Positions 50,229-59,565 of a stretch of DNA of 64,000 nt are shown in pieces. The stretch lies in NCBI RefSeq assembly GCF_003144095.1, contig NZ_NSKH01000023.1:248001-312000 (forward strand). Direction: 5' to 3'. Numbering within the stretch: position 1 is the stretch's first letter; every line of letters starts with the position of its first letter. Both the position numbers and the translations under genes were made by a program. This DNA is from Streptomyces sp. ICBB 8177. GTDB lineage: Bacteria > Actinomycetota > Actinomycetes > Streptomycetales > Streptomycetaceae. The notes below the pieces were generated by a model, which did no database searches, was not told the origin of the DNA, and saw nothing but the letters and a program-made list of their open reading frames with translations.

Positions 50229-52037
50229 TCAGGCCCTGGCATATTCGCGGAAGCCGCGACCGCTCTTGCGGCCGAGGCAGCCCGCCGAGACCAGGTGCTC
50301 CAGCAACGGCGCCGGAGCCAGCCCCGGGTCGCGGAACTCCCGGTGCAGCACCCGCTCGATCGCCAGTGAGACGTCCAGGCCGACCACGTCGAGGAGTTCG
50401 AACGGGCCCATCGGGTAGCCGCCGCCCAGCTTCATCGCGGCGTCCACGTCGTCCACGCTCGCGTAATGCTCCTGGACCATCTTCACCGCGTTGTTCAGGT
50501 ACGGGAACAAGAGCGCGTTGACGATGAACCCGGCGCGGTCGCCGCAGTCCACCGGGTGCTTGCGGACGCGGGCGCAGACCTCGTGCACCGTGGCGCGCAC
50601 GTCGTCGGCGGTCAGGACGGTGCGGACCACCTCGACCAGCTTCATGGCAGGGGCCGGGTTGAAGAAGTGCATGCCGATGACGTCCTGCGGCCGCGAGGTG
50701 GCCGCCGCGATCTCCACCACGGGCAGCGAGGAGGTGGTGGTCGCCAGCACCGCGCCCGGCCTGCACACCTTGTCGAAGGCGGCGAACAGCTCCTGCTTGA
50801 GGCCGAGTTCCTCGGCGATCGCCTCCACCGCGAGGTCCACGTCGGCGAACGCGTCCAGCGTGCCGGACGGGGTGATCCTGGCCAGCGTGGCGTCCCGGTC
50901 CTCGGGCGAGAGCCTGCCCTTGTCGACCGACCGTTTCAGCGACTTGGCGATACGGGCGACGGCCGCCCGCGCCTTCTCCTCGCTGCGGGCCGCCAGCACC
51001 ACGGGGAAACCGGACTTGGCGAACACCTCCGCGATGCCGGTCGCCATCGTGCCCGACCCGGCCACCCCGACACTGCGCACCGCACGCCCGGCGGTCGCGC
51101 CCGAGGCGGCGTCCGGGGTGAGGGCGTCGGGCACCACGCTCTGGCCGCCCGGCCCGTCGTAGGTGTAGAAGCCGCGGCCCGCCTTCCGGCCGGTCAGCCC
51201 GGCGGCGGCCAGGTGGCCGAGGATCGGCGCGGGCGCGTGCAGGCGGTCGTGCGAGGCGGCGTACATCGCCTCCAGCACGGTACGGGCGGTGTCGATGCCG
51301 ATCAGGTCCAGCAACGCGAGCGGTCCCATCGGCAGACCGCAGCCGAGCCGCATCGCCGCGTCGATGTCCTCCCGGGTCGCGTAGCGCGCCTCGTACATCG
51401 CGGCGGCCTGGTTGAGGTAGCCGAACAGCAGCCCGTCCGCGATGAACCCGGGGCGGTCGCCGACCGGGACCGCCTCTTTGCCCAGCTCGGTCACCAGCTT
51501 GGTCACCGCCTGCGTGGCCTCCGGCCCGGTCAGCACGGTCGAGACCACCTCCACCAGTTTCATGGCCTGCGCGGGCGCGAAGAAGTGCAGGCCGAGGACG
51601 CGTTCGGGGCGGGTGGTCTCGGCGGCCAGCCGGGTCACCGACAGCGCGTTGGTGCCGGTGGCGAGGATCGCCTCGGGCCGCACGATGGCGTCGATCGCGG
51701 TGAAGACCTCGCGCTTGAGATCGTAGTTCTCCGGCACAACCTCGATGACCAGGTCCGCGTCGGCGGCGGCCTGCAGGTCGGCGAAGACGCGGAAGCGGGC
51801 GAGTGCCTCGGCCCGTTCGGCGGCGGTGATCCGCTCGCGTTCGACGGCGCGGGCGGTGGAGCGCTCCAGCGCGGCCACGGCGGCGGTCGCGGCGGGCTCG
51901 CTCGGCTCGATGCCGATCACCTCGTGGCCGGCGCGGACCAGGACCTCGGCGATGCCGGATCCCATCGTGCCGAGGCCGACGACGGCGATGACGTGCAAAG
52001 GGGAGCGCGAGAGGGAGGAAGCGGACGGACGGTCCAT
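50229..52037 (-). CDS. 3-hydroxyacyl-CoA dehydrogenase with two full modules
   Basis: A 602-residue protein made of two complete 3HCDH units in tandem. Module 1 (about 15-290) begins VIAVVGLGTMGSGIAEVLVRAGHEV, has LHFFAPAQAMKLVEVV and ends PLALLDLIGIDTARTVLEAMY. Module 2 (about 315-600) begins VGVAGSGTMATGIAEVFAKSGFPVV, has MHFFNPAPAMKLVEVV and ends PFELLDVVGLDVSLAIERVLH. Each has its own NAD-binding glycine motif and C-terminal dimer domain, so the chain mimics the usual dimer. It would oxidise (S)-3-hydroxybutyryl-CoA or make it in reverse for ccr. ATG 52037 was taken. Confidence 0.9.
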   Translation of the reverse strand: MDRPSASSLSRSPLHVIAVVGLGTMGSGIAEVLVRAGHEVIGIEPSEPAATAAVAALERSTARAVERERITAAERAEALARFRVFADLQAAADADLVIEVVPENYDLKREVFTAIDAIVRPEAILATGTNALSVTRLAAETTRPERVLGLHFFAPAQAMKLVEVVSTVLTGPEATQAVTKLVTELGKEAVPVGDRPGFIADGLLFGYLNQAAAMYEARYATREDIDAAMRLGCGLPMGPLALLDLIGIDTARTVLEAMYAASHDRLHAPAPILGHLAAAGLTGRKAGRGFYTYDGPGGQSVVPDALTPDAASGATAGRAVRSVGVAGSGTMATGIAEVFAKSGFPVVLAARSEEKARAAVARIAKSLKRSVDKGRLSPEDRDATLARITPSGTLDAFADVDLAVEAIAEELGLKQELFAAFDKVCRPGAVLATTTSSLPVVEIAAATSRPQDVIGMHFFNPAPAMKLVEVVRTVLTADDVRATVHEVCARVRKHPVDCGDRAGFIVNALLFPYLNNAVKMVQEHYASVDDVDAAMKLGGGYPMGPFELLDVVGLDVSLAIERVLHREFRDPGLAPAPLLEHLVSAGCLGRKSGRGFREYARA

Positions 52038-52134
52038 CGCGGAACTCCAGGGAGTGTGCCCCGACGAAAAGGGGGCGTGACGACTGAGGGGGTGCCGAGG
52101 GCGTAGCGACGTGCCCGTACGGCCAAGGAGTTGA

Positions 52135-52146
52135 ATGACCGGTCAT
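52135..52146. promoter_or_regulatory. ATGACCGGTCAT palindrome ahead of the hydroxyacyl-CoA dehydrogenase
   Basis: A perfect 12-bp palindrome about 100 bp upstream of the dehydrogenase start. The TGACCGGTCA core resembles operators of TetR-family fatty-acid regulators. The neighbouring tetR gene (49298-50080) is the obvious partner. Confidence 0.5.
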
Positions 52147-52237
52147 CGCGTGCACGTCACTGTGCGCGCGAGCCGGTGAAAGCGGCGGGCCCTGTCCCGG
52201 GGCCGCGCCAGGCGATGCCGAACCGACGAAATACCGC

Positions 52238-52393
52238 GTGGTGCTGGTGGTGCTGTGGTTCTTCGTTGCGTGGTGCTGGGTCGTGCTTCGGGTGGTGCTC
52301 TGGTGGTGCGGCGCACGGCGGCTGCGTCACCAGGCCGTCGTGCTCGGCGGGCCCGATCACCGCGGTCGGCGGATCACGGACTCGTCGGCTTGA
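52238..52393 (+). CDS. Possible small hydrophobic protein
   Basis: The frame reads VVLVVLWFFVAWCWVVLRVVLWWCGARRLRHQAVVLGGPDHRGRRITDSSA: one strong transmembrane segment followed by a basic tail. The DNA is a low-complexity run of GTG, CTG and TGG, which could give a hydrophobic frame by chance. No clear ribosome site precedes the tandem GTG codons. It is reported only because nothing else occupies this 300-bp gap. Confidence 0.25.
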   Translation: MVLVVLWFFVAWCWVVLRVVLWWCGARRLRHQAVVLGGPDHRGRRITDSSA

Positions 52394-52450
52394 GAGTAAC
52401 TCGCGGGTAACTTGATCGCCAGGGGAACGCGCATGTGATTTGGACCGCGT

Positions 52451-53530
52451 TCAGATGAGCGAAAGCTGCACCGGCTCGGCCTCGGGCTCGGGCGGGGGCG
52501 CGGGCCGCGGCGGTGGGCCGTCCTGCGGGATGCCGCGCGATCCGCCGCGCCGGGTCGGGCCCATGCCGAACTCGGCGGCGAACTCGTGAACCTGCCGGGT
52601 GATCCGTCGCTGGTACCACTTCGGCGCGTACGAACCACCCGCGTACATCGCCTCGTAGCGCCGCACCAGCCCCGGGTGGCGCTCGGCGAGCCAGGCGAAG
52701 TACCACTCGCGGGCGCCGGGTCGCAGGTGCAGCACGAGCGGTGTCACGGAGGTCGCGCCCGCCTCCGCGATCGCCCGCACCGTCTCGCGCAACCGTTCCG
52801 GCGCGTCGGACAGGAACGGCAGCACCGGCGCCATCAGCACCGAGCACGGTATGCCGTGCTCGGTCAGCGTCCGGCACACCTCCAGGCGCTTGTGCGGCGA
52901 GGGGGTGCCGCGTTCGACGTCGCGCCACAGCTCCCGGTCGGTGAAGCCGACCGAGACCGCGGTGGAGACGGAGGTGACCGCGGCTGCCTCCTCCAGCAAC
53001 GGCAGGTCGCGCAGGATCAGCGACCCCTTGGTGAGGATCGAGAACGGGTTCGCGAAGTCGCGCAGCGCGCAGATGATGCCGGGCATCAACTGGTAGCGGC
53101 CCTCGGCGCGTTGATAGCAGTCCACGTTGGTGCCCATCGCGACGTGCGCGCCCTGCCAGCGCGGCGCGGCGAGCTCGCGCCGCAGCAGCTCCGGCGCGTT
53201 GACCTTCACCACGATCTGCGAGTCGAAGTCGTGCCCGGTGTCGAGGTCCAGATAGCTGTGCGTCTTGCGGGCGAAGCAGTAGACACAGGCGTGGCTGCAT
53301 CCCCGGTACGGGTTGACGGTCCACTCGAACGCCATCCGCGAGGTGCCCGGGACCCGGTTGAGTATCGAGCGGGCCCGTATCTCGTGGAAGGTGATGCCAC
53401 GGAACTCGGGCGTGTCGAACGTACGGCTGACCAGGCCGGTTCCGAAGAGCGCCGGAGCGGCCCGACCTCCGCTCGCCGCCGGTCCCCCGCCCGCCGCTTG
53501 ATCGTCGTCGCCGAGGTTGTCCCATCGCAT
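52451..53530 (-). CDS. Rv2578c family radical SAM protein
   Basis: A 359-residue radical-SAM enzyme with the cluster motif CSHACVYC inside WTVNPYRGCSHACVYCFARKTHSYLDLDTGHDFDSQIVVK. This is the exact layout of the Rv2578c/SplB-related proteins. It continues VAMGTNVDCYQRAEGRY, GIICALRDFANPFSILTKGSLILRDLPLL and SVLMAPVLPFLSDAPERLRETV. The reaction is not established for this family. ATG 53530 precedes MRWDNLGDD. A near-palindrome lies 100 bp upstream. Confidence 0.9.
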   Translation of the reverse strand: MRWDNLGDDDQAAGGGPAASGGRAAPALFGTGLVSRTFDTPEFRGITFHEIRARSILNRVPGTSRMAFEWTVNPYRGCSHACVYCFARKTHSYLDLDTGHDFDSQIVVKVNAPELLRRELAAPRWQGAHVAMGTNVDCYQRAEGRYQLMPGIICALRDFANPFSILTKGSLILRDLPLLEEAAAVTSVSTAVSVGFTDRELWRDVERGTPSPHKRLEVCRTLTEHGIPCSVLMAPVLPFLSDAPERLRETVRAIAEAGATSVTPLVLHLRPGAREWYFAWLAERHPGLVRRYEAMYAGGSYAPKWYQRRITRQVHEFAAEFGMGPTRRGGSRGIPQDGPPPRPAPPPEPEAEPVQLSLI

Positions 53531-53626
53531 GCCGCTGCCGCCCTCCGCCGTGTTGGTCCCGTCCTGCCCGCGTTCCCCTCTTCGGCCCGCGTCCCGTCGG
53601 CGGCCCGTCCCTAGCATTAGAACACG

Positions 53627-53643
53627 CGAACGAATATTGTTCG
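53627..53643. promoter_or_regulatory. CGAAC-N7-GTTCG inverted repeat ahead of the radical SAM gene
   Basis: Perfect 5-bp arms around the AT-rich GAATATT, about 100 bp upstream of the start at 53530. It superficially recalls a LexA site, but the spacing between GAAC and GTTC is seven instead of four bases. Confidence 0.35.
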
Positions 53644-53797
53644 AGTAATTTTCGATTGCGGGTGGGTGGTGGCTGCCGGCCGGGTCCCCGATTTTGGGTG
53701 GGCGTGGCCGCGGTGGTTGGCTTGCCGTCAGCACAGGTGATCCCCGGGGAGTCGAACTCCGGGAGGCGATGCCTGGAAGAGACCGGAGGACGTACAG

Positions 53798-54241
53798 ATG
53801 GCGCAGGTCGAGGCCACCACCCAGCGAGTCGTCGCCGCCACCCCCGAGGCGGCGTTCGGCACCCTCGCGGACTACGCGCACGCCCGGCGGGAACTGCTGC
53901 CCGAGCAGTTCAGCGAGTACGAGGTGCGGGAGGGCGGCGCCGGGGCGGGCACCGTCGTGCACTGGAAGCTCCAGGCCACGAGCAAGCGGGTGCGTGACTG
54001 CCTGTTCGAGGTCAGCGAGCCGCAGCCGGGCCGTCTCGTGGAGAAGGACCGCAACTCCAGCATGGTGACCACCTGGACGGTGACCCCGGCCGGCGAGGGC
54101 AAGGCGAAGGTCGTCGTCGAGACCACCTGGGCCGGTGCGGGCGGCATCGGCGGCTTCTTCGAGAAGACCTTCGCCCCCAAGGGGCTCAACCGCATCCAGG
54201 ACGCGATCCTCGCCAACCTCGCGGCCCACGTGGAGAAGTAG
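53798..54241 (+). CDS. SRPBCC (START-like) family protein
   Basis: A 147-residue ligand-pocket protein of the polyketide_cyc2/SRPBCC fold (ATTQRVVAATPEAAFGTLADYAHARRELLPEQFSEYEVREGGAGAGTVVHWKLQATSKRVRDCLFEVSEPQPGRLVEKDRNSSMVTTWTVTPAGEGKAKVVVETTWAGAGGIGGFFEKTFAPKGLNRIQDAILANLAAHV). It is a stand-alone gene with a good GGAGG site; the ligand is unknown. Confidence 0.85.
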   Translation: MAQVEATTQRVVAATPEAAFGTLADYAHARRELLPEQFSEYEVREGGAGAGTVVHWKLQATSKRVRDCLFEVSEPQPGRLVEKDRNSSMVTTWTVTPAGEGKAKVVVETTWAGAGGIGGFFEKTFAPKGLNRIQDAILANLAAHVEK

Positions 54242-54570
54242 CCACCGCCGCCCGCCACTTACTGGCGGCTACCTGGCGCGACCTCCCGGCGGCTGCCCCG
54301 CGCGACCGTCCGTCGCCCACTCCGCCCGGCGAACTCGTCTCCCGTCGGCCTCCCGCGGCGGCCTCCGTCGCGGTCCCGTGTCCCGGGAGTGGACACCGCC
54401 CACCTGTCGCCCACCTCGGTTGGCCCAGTCGTCGCTTCACCGGATCGAGTGGATCTGCGGAGGGGTGGGGCGTGCGCCCGGCGCGCGCCCGCCCTTCCGA
54501 AAGCCCCTGATGGGGCGCCAGTTCCCGTGTATCGCAAGGGAGTTGGCGGACATTCCCGCATCCCCTCGCG
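54242..54570. other. Upstream region of the DHA2 exporter gene
   Basis: About 330 bp with no recognisable gene. It should hold the promoter of the downstream exporter. Confidence 0.35.
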
Positions 54571-57500
54571 GTGAAACGTCTCGCTTGCTCGCCGATGGTG
54601 CGTAATGCGAGAAAAGGGCGCGCGCAGCGGGCGGACGACTCGCGCGCGGGCGAACGGGCGGACGGCTCGCGCGTGGGCGGACGAGGGGAGCAGCAGGTGG
54701 GCGGGACCGCACTGGCCGGACTGACGGCCGGGGAACCTCCGGCGAACGGAGGATCGTCGGCACGCGCACAGCCGGTACGGGGTGCGGGGCCGTCGCCCGA
54801 GGCGGGCGCGTCCGCGTCCCCGTCCCCGTTCCCCGGGGCCGTCCCGGCCTCCGGTGCCGCACACGGAGCCACACCTGGTGCCGTCGCATCCGGCGGGCTC
54901 GGCTCGGCCGGGGTCTCCGGGCCGGCGGGCACGGTCACGGTCGAGATCGAGATCCCGGGCCCGTATGACGACCTCGCGAGGGCCGTGACTCCAACTGCCG
55001 ACACTGGGGGCGCCGTTGGCGAGGGGCTGCCTCGGAGTTCGGGTGAGGGTGCCGGCGCGGGAGGGTTCGCGAGTGGTACGGACGCGGGTGCCGGAGTGGG
55101 CGCGTTCGCGAAGGGTGCGGATGCGTTCGTTAAGGGTGCGGGTGCGGGCGCGCTCGTGACAGGTGCGAACGCGGACGCGTTGGTGAAAGGTGCAGACGCG
55201 GGCGCTTTCGCGAAGGGCGCGGGCGCGTTCGCCAAGGGTGCGGGTGCGGGTACGTTCGCGAAGAGTGCCGGGGACGTGGCCTCCTACGAGCGCGAGGAAG
55301 GCCCCGGCGACAGTGGTCCCTCGGCAGACCGGGGTGCGGGGCTCAGTCCGCGCCGGGTGCGCATGGTGTTCGTCGGGCTGCTGCTGGCCATGCTGCTCGC
55401 CGCCCTCGACCAGACCGTCGTCGCGACCGCGCTGCCGAAGATCGTGGGCGAACTGCACGGTCTGGACCGGATGTCGTGGGTGGTCACCTCCTACCTGCTG
55501 GCGTCGACCGTGGGGCTGCCGATCTACGGCAAGCTGGGCGACCTGTTCGGGCGCAAGCCCGTCTTCCAGTTCGCGATCGTCACCTTCGTCATCGGGTCCG
55601 CCCTCGCGGGCTGGTCGCACACCATGAACGAGCTGATCGTCTTCCGCGGCCTGCAGGGCGTCGGAGGCGGCGGCCTGATGATCGGCGTGCAGGCGATCAT
55701 CGCGGACGTCGTGCCCCCGCAGCGGCGCGGACGCTACCTGGGCGTGATCGGCGCCGCCTTCGGCCTGGCCTCCGTCGCCGGACCGCTGGTCGGCGGCTTC
55801 TTCACCGACCACGCCTCCTGGCGCTGGTGCTTCTACGTCAACGTGCCGTTCGGCGTGCTCACCCTCCTGGTGATCGCCGCCGTGCTGAGGCTGCCCGCCC
55901 CCGCCGTCCGGGCGCACTTCGACGTGCTGGGCGCGCTGCTGCTGACCTCGGCCTCGACCTGCCTGGTGCTGCTGACCAGTTGGGGCGGCACGCGCTACGC
56001 CTGGCGCTCGCACGTGATCCTCGGCCTGGGCGGCGGCGCGCTCGCCTCCACCCTGCTCTTCCTTCTGGTCGAGCGCTTCGCCGTACAACCGGTCATCCCG
56101 CTGCGGCTGTTCAGCGACCGCGTCTTCAACGTCTCCAACGTCATCGGCGTGGTGACCGGCGTCGCCCTCTTCGGCGCGGCCGGCTACCTTCCGACCTTCC
56201 TGCAGATGGCCGACGGCGTGTCGGCCACCGAATCCGGCCTGCTGATGCTGCCGATGACCGGCGGGGTGGTGGTCGCCTCCATCGCCTCCGGCAGACTCAT
56301 CGGGCGCACCGGCCACCTCAAGGTCTACTCGCTGCTGGGCTGCGCGCTGGCCGCCGCCGGCCTGTGGCTGCTGTCGGGCCTGACGGCACACACCGGGCGC
56401 CCGGTGTACAGCGTCTGGATGGCCGTCCTGGGTCTGGGCGTCGGCCTCACCCTGCCCGTCCTCCTGCTCGCGGTGCAGAACTCCGCCGCCCCCGACGACC
56501 TGGGCGTCGCGACGTCCGCCAACAACTACTTCCGGCAGATCGGCGGTTCGGTCGGCGCGGCCGTCTTCGGCACGCTGTTCGCCCGCCGCCTGACCGAACG
56601 CCTCGCCGCCGGCCTCCCGCACTCGGTGCGGCTGCCCAGTCCCGACTCCATCACTCCGCAGCTCGTGCGCGCCCTGCCCGCGCCGCTGCGCGACGCCTAC
56701 GTACGGGCGTACGCGGAGGCGATGCCGCACATCTTCCTCTACTTCGTGCCGCCCCTCGCCCTCGGCTTCCTGACCGCCTTCCTGTTCAAGGAGAAACCCC
56801 TGGTGACGACCCACGACGGCACGCCCGCGGACGCCTCCGCCAACGCCTACGTACCCCCGCAGACCCGCCCGGGCGGCGCGGCCGGCGTCGGCGTACCGGT
56901 GTGCGGCACCGTCCAGCACGCGGACGGCACCCGGGTGGCCCGGGCCGCCCTCACCCTCATCGATTCCTCCGGACGCCAGATCGGCCGCGGCGCGACCGGT
57001 GACGACGGCCGCTACGCACTGTCCACGCCGGGCAGCGGCAGCTACGTCCTGATCGCGGCGGCGGGCGGGCACCAGCCGCAGGCGGTGAGCCTCACCGTCG
57101 GGGACCGGCCCGTCGACCTGGACGTGGTGCTCGGCGGCGCGGGACGGCTGGCCGGGTCCGTGCTGACCGCCGACGGCACCCCTGTGCACGACGCCGTGGT
57201 CACCCTGACCGACGTGCGTGGCGAGGTCGTCGCCGGCGCCCGCAGCGATCGCGACGGCGCCTACGTGCTGACCGATCTGGTCGCGGGGGAGTACACGCTC
57301 GCCGCGAGCGCCCCTGCGTACCGGCCCGCCGCGCTCCCGGTGTCGGTGCAGGCGGCGCGCGAGACCCGGCAGGACGTCGAACTCGCGGGCGGAGCCGTCC
57401 TGCGCGGCACGGTGCGAGCCCCCGGCGGCCGTCCGGTCGAGGACGCCCGCGTGACGTTGCTGGACGCCGCGGGCAACGTCGTCGACTCCGTCACCACCGG

Positions 57501-57645
57501 CACGGACGGGGTGTTCCGCTTCGTCGACCTGGCCGCCGGCTCGTACACGGTGATCGCTGCGGGGTACCCACCGGTCGCCACCGTCCTTCAGGTGGCGGGC
57601 GGCGGCCGCACGGAACGCGACTTGCGGCTCGGTCACGAGGACTGA
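54571..57645 (+). CDS. DHA2-type MFS exporter with repetitive N-terminus and three C-terminal CarboxypepD_reg-like repeats
   Basis: The frame encodes 1024 residues. Residues 1 to about 262 are Ala/Gly-rich, probably disordered, and include seven heptad-like repeats ([34 protein letters not shown] and so on). The 14-helix drug/H+ antiporter core (about 263-745) starts [49 protein letters not shown] and includes [19 protein letters not shown] and [14 protein letters not shown]. Three beta-sandwich repeats of about 80 residues follow ([99 protein letters not shown]). Starts at 54571 (GTG) or 54595 (ATG) are possible. The true start could lie much further in, because related exporters have only 15-30 residues before helix 1. 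Confidence 0.85.
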   Translation: MKRLACSPMVRNARKGRAQRADDSRAGERADGSRVGGRGEQQVGGTALAGLTAGEPPANGGSSARAQPVRGAGPSPEAGASASPSPFPGAVPASGAAHGATPGAVASGGLGSAGVSGPAGTVTVEIEIPGPYDDLARAVTPTADTGGAVGEGLPRSSGEGAGAGGFASGTDAGAGVGAFAKGADAFVKGAGAGALVTGANADALVKGADAGAFAKGAGAFAKGAGAGTFAKSAGDVASYEREEGPGDSGPSADRGAGLSPRRVRMVFVGLLLAMLLAALDQTVVATALPKIVGELHGLDRMSWVVTSYLLASTVGLPIYGKLGDLFGRKPVFQFAIVTFVIGSALAGWSHTMNELIVFRGLQGVGGGGLMIGVQAIIADVVPPQRRGRYLGVIGAAFGLASVAGPLVGGFFTDHASWRWCFYVNVPFGVLTLLVIAAVLRLPAPAVRAHFDVLGALLLTSASTCLVLLTSWGGTRYAWRSHVILGLGGGALASTLLFLLVERFAVQPVIPLRLFSDRVFNVSNVIGVVTGVALFGAAGYLPTFLQMADGVSATESGLLMLPMTGGVVVASIASGRLIGRTGHLKVYSLLGCALAAAGLWLLSGLTAHTGRPVYSVWMAVLGLGVGLTLPVLLLAVQNSAAPDDLGVATSANNYFRQIGGSVGAAVFGTLFARRLTERLAAGLPHSVRLPSPDSITPQLVRALPAPLRDAYVRAYAEAMPHIFLYFVPPLALGFLTAFLFKEKPLVTTHDGTPADASANAYVPPQTRPGGAAGVGVPVCGTVQHADGTRVARAALTLIDSSGRQIGRGATGDDGRYALSTPGSGSYVLIAAAGGHQPQAVSLTVGDRPVDLDVVLGGAGRLAGSVLTADGTPVHDAVVTLTDVRGEVVAGARSDRDGAYVLTDLVAGEYTLAASAPAYRPAALPVSVQAARETRQDVELAGGAVLRGTVRAPGGRPVEDARVTLLDAAGNVVDSVTTGTDGVFRFVDLAAGSYTVIAAGYPPVATVLQVAGGGRTERDLRLGHED
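55093..55265 (+). repeat. Tandem repeats encoding (A/T)(F/L)(A/V)KGA(G/D) in the exporter N-terminus
   Basis: A 21- or 27-bp unit of the form GCG TTC GCG AAG GGT GCG (GGT) is repeated about seven times with changes. Units differ by insertion of Ala-Gly pairs. The repeat keeps frame throughout, as expected if it is translated. Confidence 0.7.
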
Positions 57646-57659
57646 TCCGCCCGGCCCCG

Positions 57660-57687
57660 GCGGGGCGGCGGCTGCCGTCCGCCCCGC
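57660..57687. terminator. Bidirectional terminator hairpin
   Basis: 9-bp arms GCGGGGCGG/CCGCCCCGC with a 10-nt loop between the convergent exporter gene and membrane-protein gene. Confidence 0.6.
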
Positions 57688-59333
57688 TAGGACCCGGACC
57701 GCGTCGGGCAGGGTGTGCCCCGGGGCAACTGGTAGCGGGCCCCGATCCGGAACAGGCCAGGGCCGGAGGCGTGCAACATCGTCCACTCCCCGTCCTGTTC
57801 CAGGCATCCGTGGCCCCCGCCGAGGACTCCGAGCCACGGCGACCAGGTGATCCGCACCAGCACAGAGCCGGCAGCGGGTACCCGCAACGACAGTTCGCTC
57901 TCGCCTGCCTGCACCACCTTGGACGGCGCGGCGGCCAACGGCACCGGGTCGGTCACCCGGTACACCCGCCAGTGCGGGTCCTGCCACACCTGCCGCAGCC
58001 AGGGCTGGCCCTCGGAGACCAGCCGCGCCTCGGCGACGGCGGCGTTGTCCGGCGTCGCGTCGGGCAGCACCACGTAGTTCACCGCCCAGCGCCGCAGCCA
58101 GTCGTGGTAGGACGCGGCGGTCAGCGTCCCGTTGTAGAACAGCGGGTTGCGCTCCACGTCGACCTGGCGGTTCCAGCCGCGCGCCAGGTCCACGTAGGGG
58201 GACAGGCCCGCCGACTCGAAATGGGTCTGCGCCGACACGATCTCCACGCGCCCCTGGCTCGCGTCCAGCCGCCGCAACTCGCCCTCCAGGGGCCGCGCGT
58301 ACGACGCCCATCCGGCGGCCGGGGCGGTCGCCAGCAAGTCCTGCACGGGCTTGAAGATCTGCCACACCGCGGCCACCGCGAAGGCCAGGTAGAGCGCGAG
58401 CACCTTCCTCGGCGCCAGGTGGCGGCGTCCCGCCGCTGCCGCCAGCAGCAGAGCCCCGGCGAACAGCAGTGCCAGCCGGACCACGTTGCTCCCGATCGGC
58501 GAGGGCACCGCGAGCGTGAGCGCCACCCCGAGGCAGTACGCCGCCGCCGCGATTCGCACCGGGCGCCACGACTTCGGTGCCCACAGCGCCAGCGGCAACG
58601 ACACCCCGATCGGCAGCAGCGCCCCCGCCAGCGAGAACGGCTGGACCCCGTAGAACGGGAAGAAAATCGTGGTGGCCGCCACCACCAGCACCGGCCCCGC
58701 CGCCATCGCGTAGGCGTCCTTGCGCCTGCCGGTGAAGAACAGCGCCGCCGCGACCACCTCGACGAAGAGCCCCGCCACCGGGCTCGACATGGTCGCCAGC
58801 GCCCCCAGCCCGGCCGCCGCCGCGCCGCGCCACGCCCTGCTGCCCCACGACTCGTAGGCGACCCAGACCGCAGCCAGCCCGAAGAACACGCCGACGGCGA
58901 ACGTCACCCGGCCCGAGGCGCTGTCGCACCACAGGGCGAACGCCCCCCACAGCGCCGGGACCATCGGGCGCCGGACCCCGGTGCGCACCAGCATGCGCGC
59001 GAAGATCGCGGCGGAGGCCGTCCCCACGATCACCGCGGTCGTGCGCACCCCGAGCGCCGCCATCAGATACGGGGTCAGCACGCTGTACGACACCGGATGC
59101 ATGCCGCCGTACCACGACAGGTTGTACGCGGAACCGGGGTTGCGGTCCGCGAACTCCGTCCATGCGTACTGCGCCGCCAGGTCGCCACCCTCGGTGGCCA
59201 GGAAGACCGCCCACACCACGTGCAGCACCGCCGCCAGCAGCACGGACGCCACGACCGGGTCGCGCAGCCAGGCCGCCACCGCCTGCCGACGCGGCGAGAA
59301 TACGGCGCGAGACGCCGGTTCGAGGGTGGTCAT
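57687..59333 (-). CDS. Polytopic membrane protein, GT-C glycosyltransferase-like
   Basis: A 548-residue protein with roughly ten to twelve hydrophobic helices in the first 340 residues (VVASVLLAAVLHVVWAVFLAT, VTFAVGVFFGLAAVWVAYESW, GLFVEVVAAALFF, VALTLAVPSPIGSNVVRLALLFAGALLLAAAAG). A soluble C-terminal domain of about 200 residues follows. This layout recalls GT-C type glycosyltransferases and related integral membrane proteins of actinobacteria. The acidic pair near the N-terminus (TEGGD, TEFADRN) could be the catalytic loop. The function is unproven. It is divergent from the methyltransferase gene. Confidence 0.7.
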   Translation of the reverse strand: MTTLEPASRAVFSPRRQAVAAWLRDPVVASVLLAAVLHVVWAVFLATEGGDLAAQYAWTEFADRNPGSAYNLSWYGGMHPVSYSVLTPYLMAALGVRTTAVIVGTASAAIFARMLVRTGVRRPMVPALWGAFALWCDSASGRVTFAVGVFFGLAAVWVAYESWGSRAWRGAAAAGLGALATMSSPVAGLFVEVVAAALFFTGRRKDAYAMAAGPVLVVAATTIFFPFYGVQPFSLAGALLPIGVSLPLALWAPKSWRPVRIAAAAYCLGVALTLAVPSPIGSNVVRLALLFAGALLLAAAAGRRHLAPRKVLALYLAFAVAAVWQIFKPVQDLLATAPAAGWASYARPLEGELRRLDASQGRVEIVSAQTHFESAGLSPYVDLARGWNRQVDVERNPLFYNGTLTAASYHDWLRRWAVNYVVLPDATPDNAAVAEARLVSEGQPWLRQVWQDPHWRVYRVTDPVPLAAAPSKVVQAGESELSLRVPAAGSVLVRITWSPWLGVLGGGHGCLEQDGEWTMLHASGPGLFRIGARYQLPRGTPCPTRSGS

Positions 59334-59565
59334 GGTGATTGCTCCCGGTCTTCCCCAGTTCTCCTACCGCGTACGGGACGCTAACACGCTGTTCGTCCCC
59401 CGCCCGGCAACAGGTGCCGCGCGCGGGCGTACGCCGATTTGCGCTTCGCGCTCCGCAGCCCGATGCGTCACCTCTACCGTGGTATTCGGCGCCACGGGTC
59501 TCGCGGCCGGGGCGAGGCGCCGACCGCGGCCGCGGTCCCGACAGGGGGAAGGGGTCCCCGGAACC

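Noticed and set aside
53627-53643. CGAAC-N7-GTTCG as a LexA/SOS box
   Set aside because: The gap is seven bases instead of four, and the downstream radical SAM gene is not a known SOS gene.
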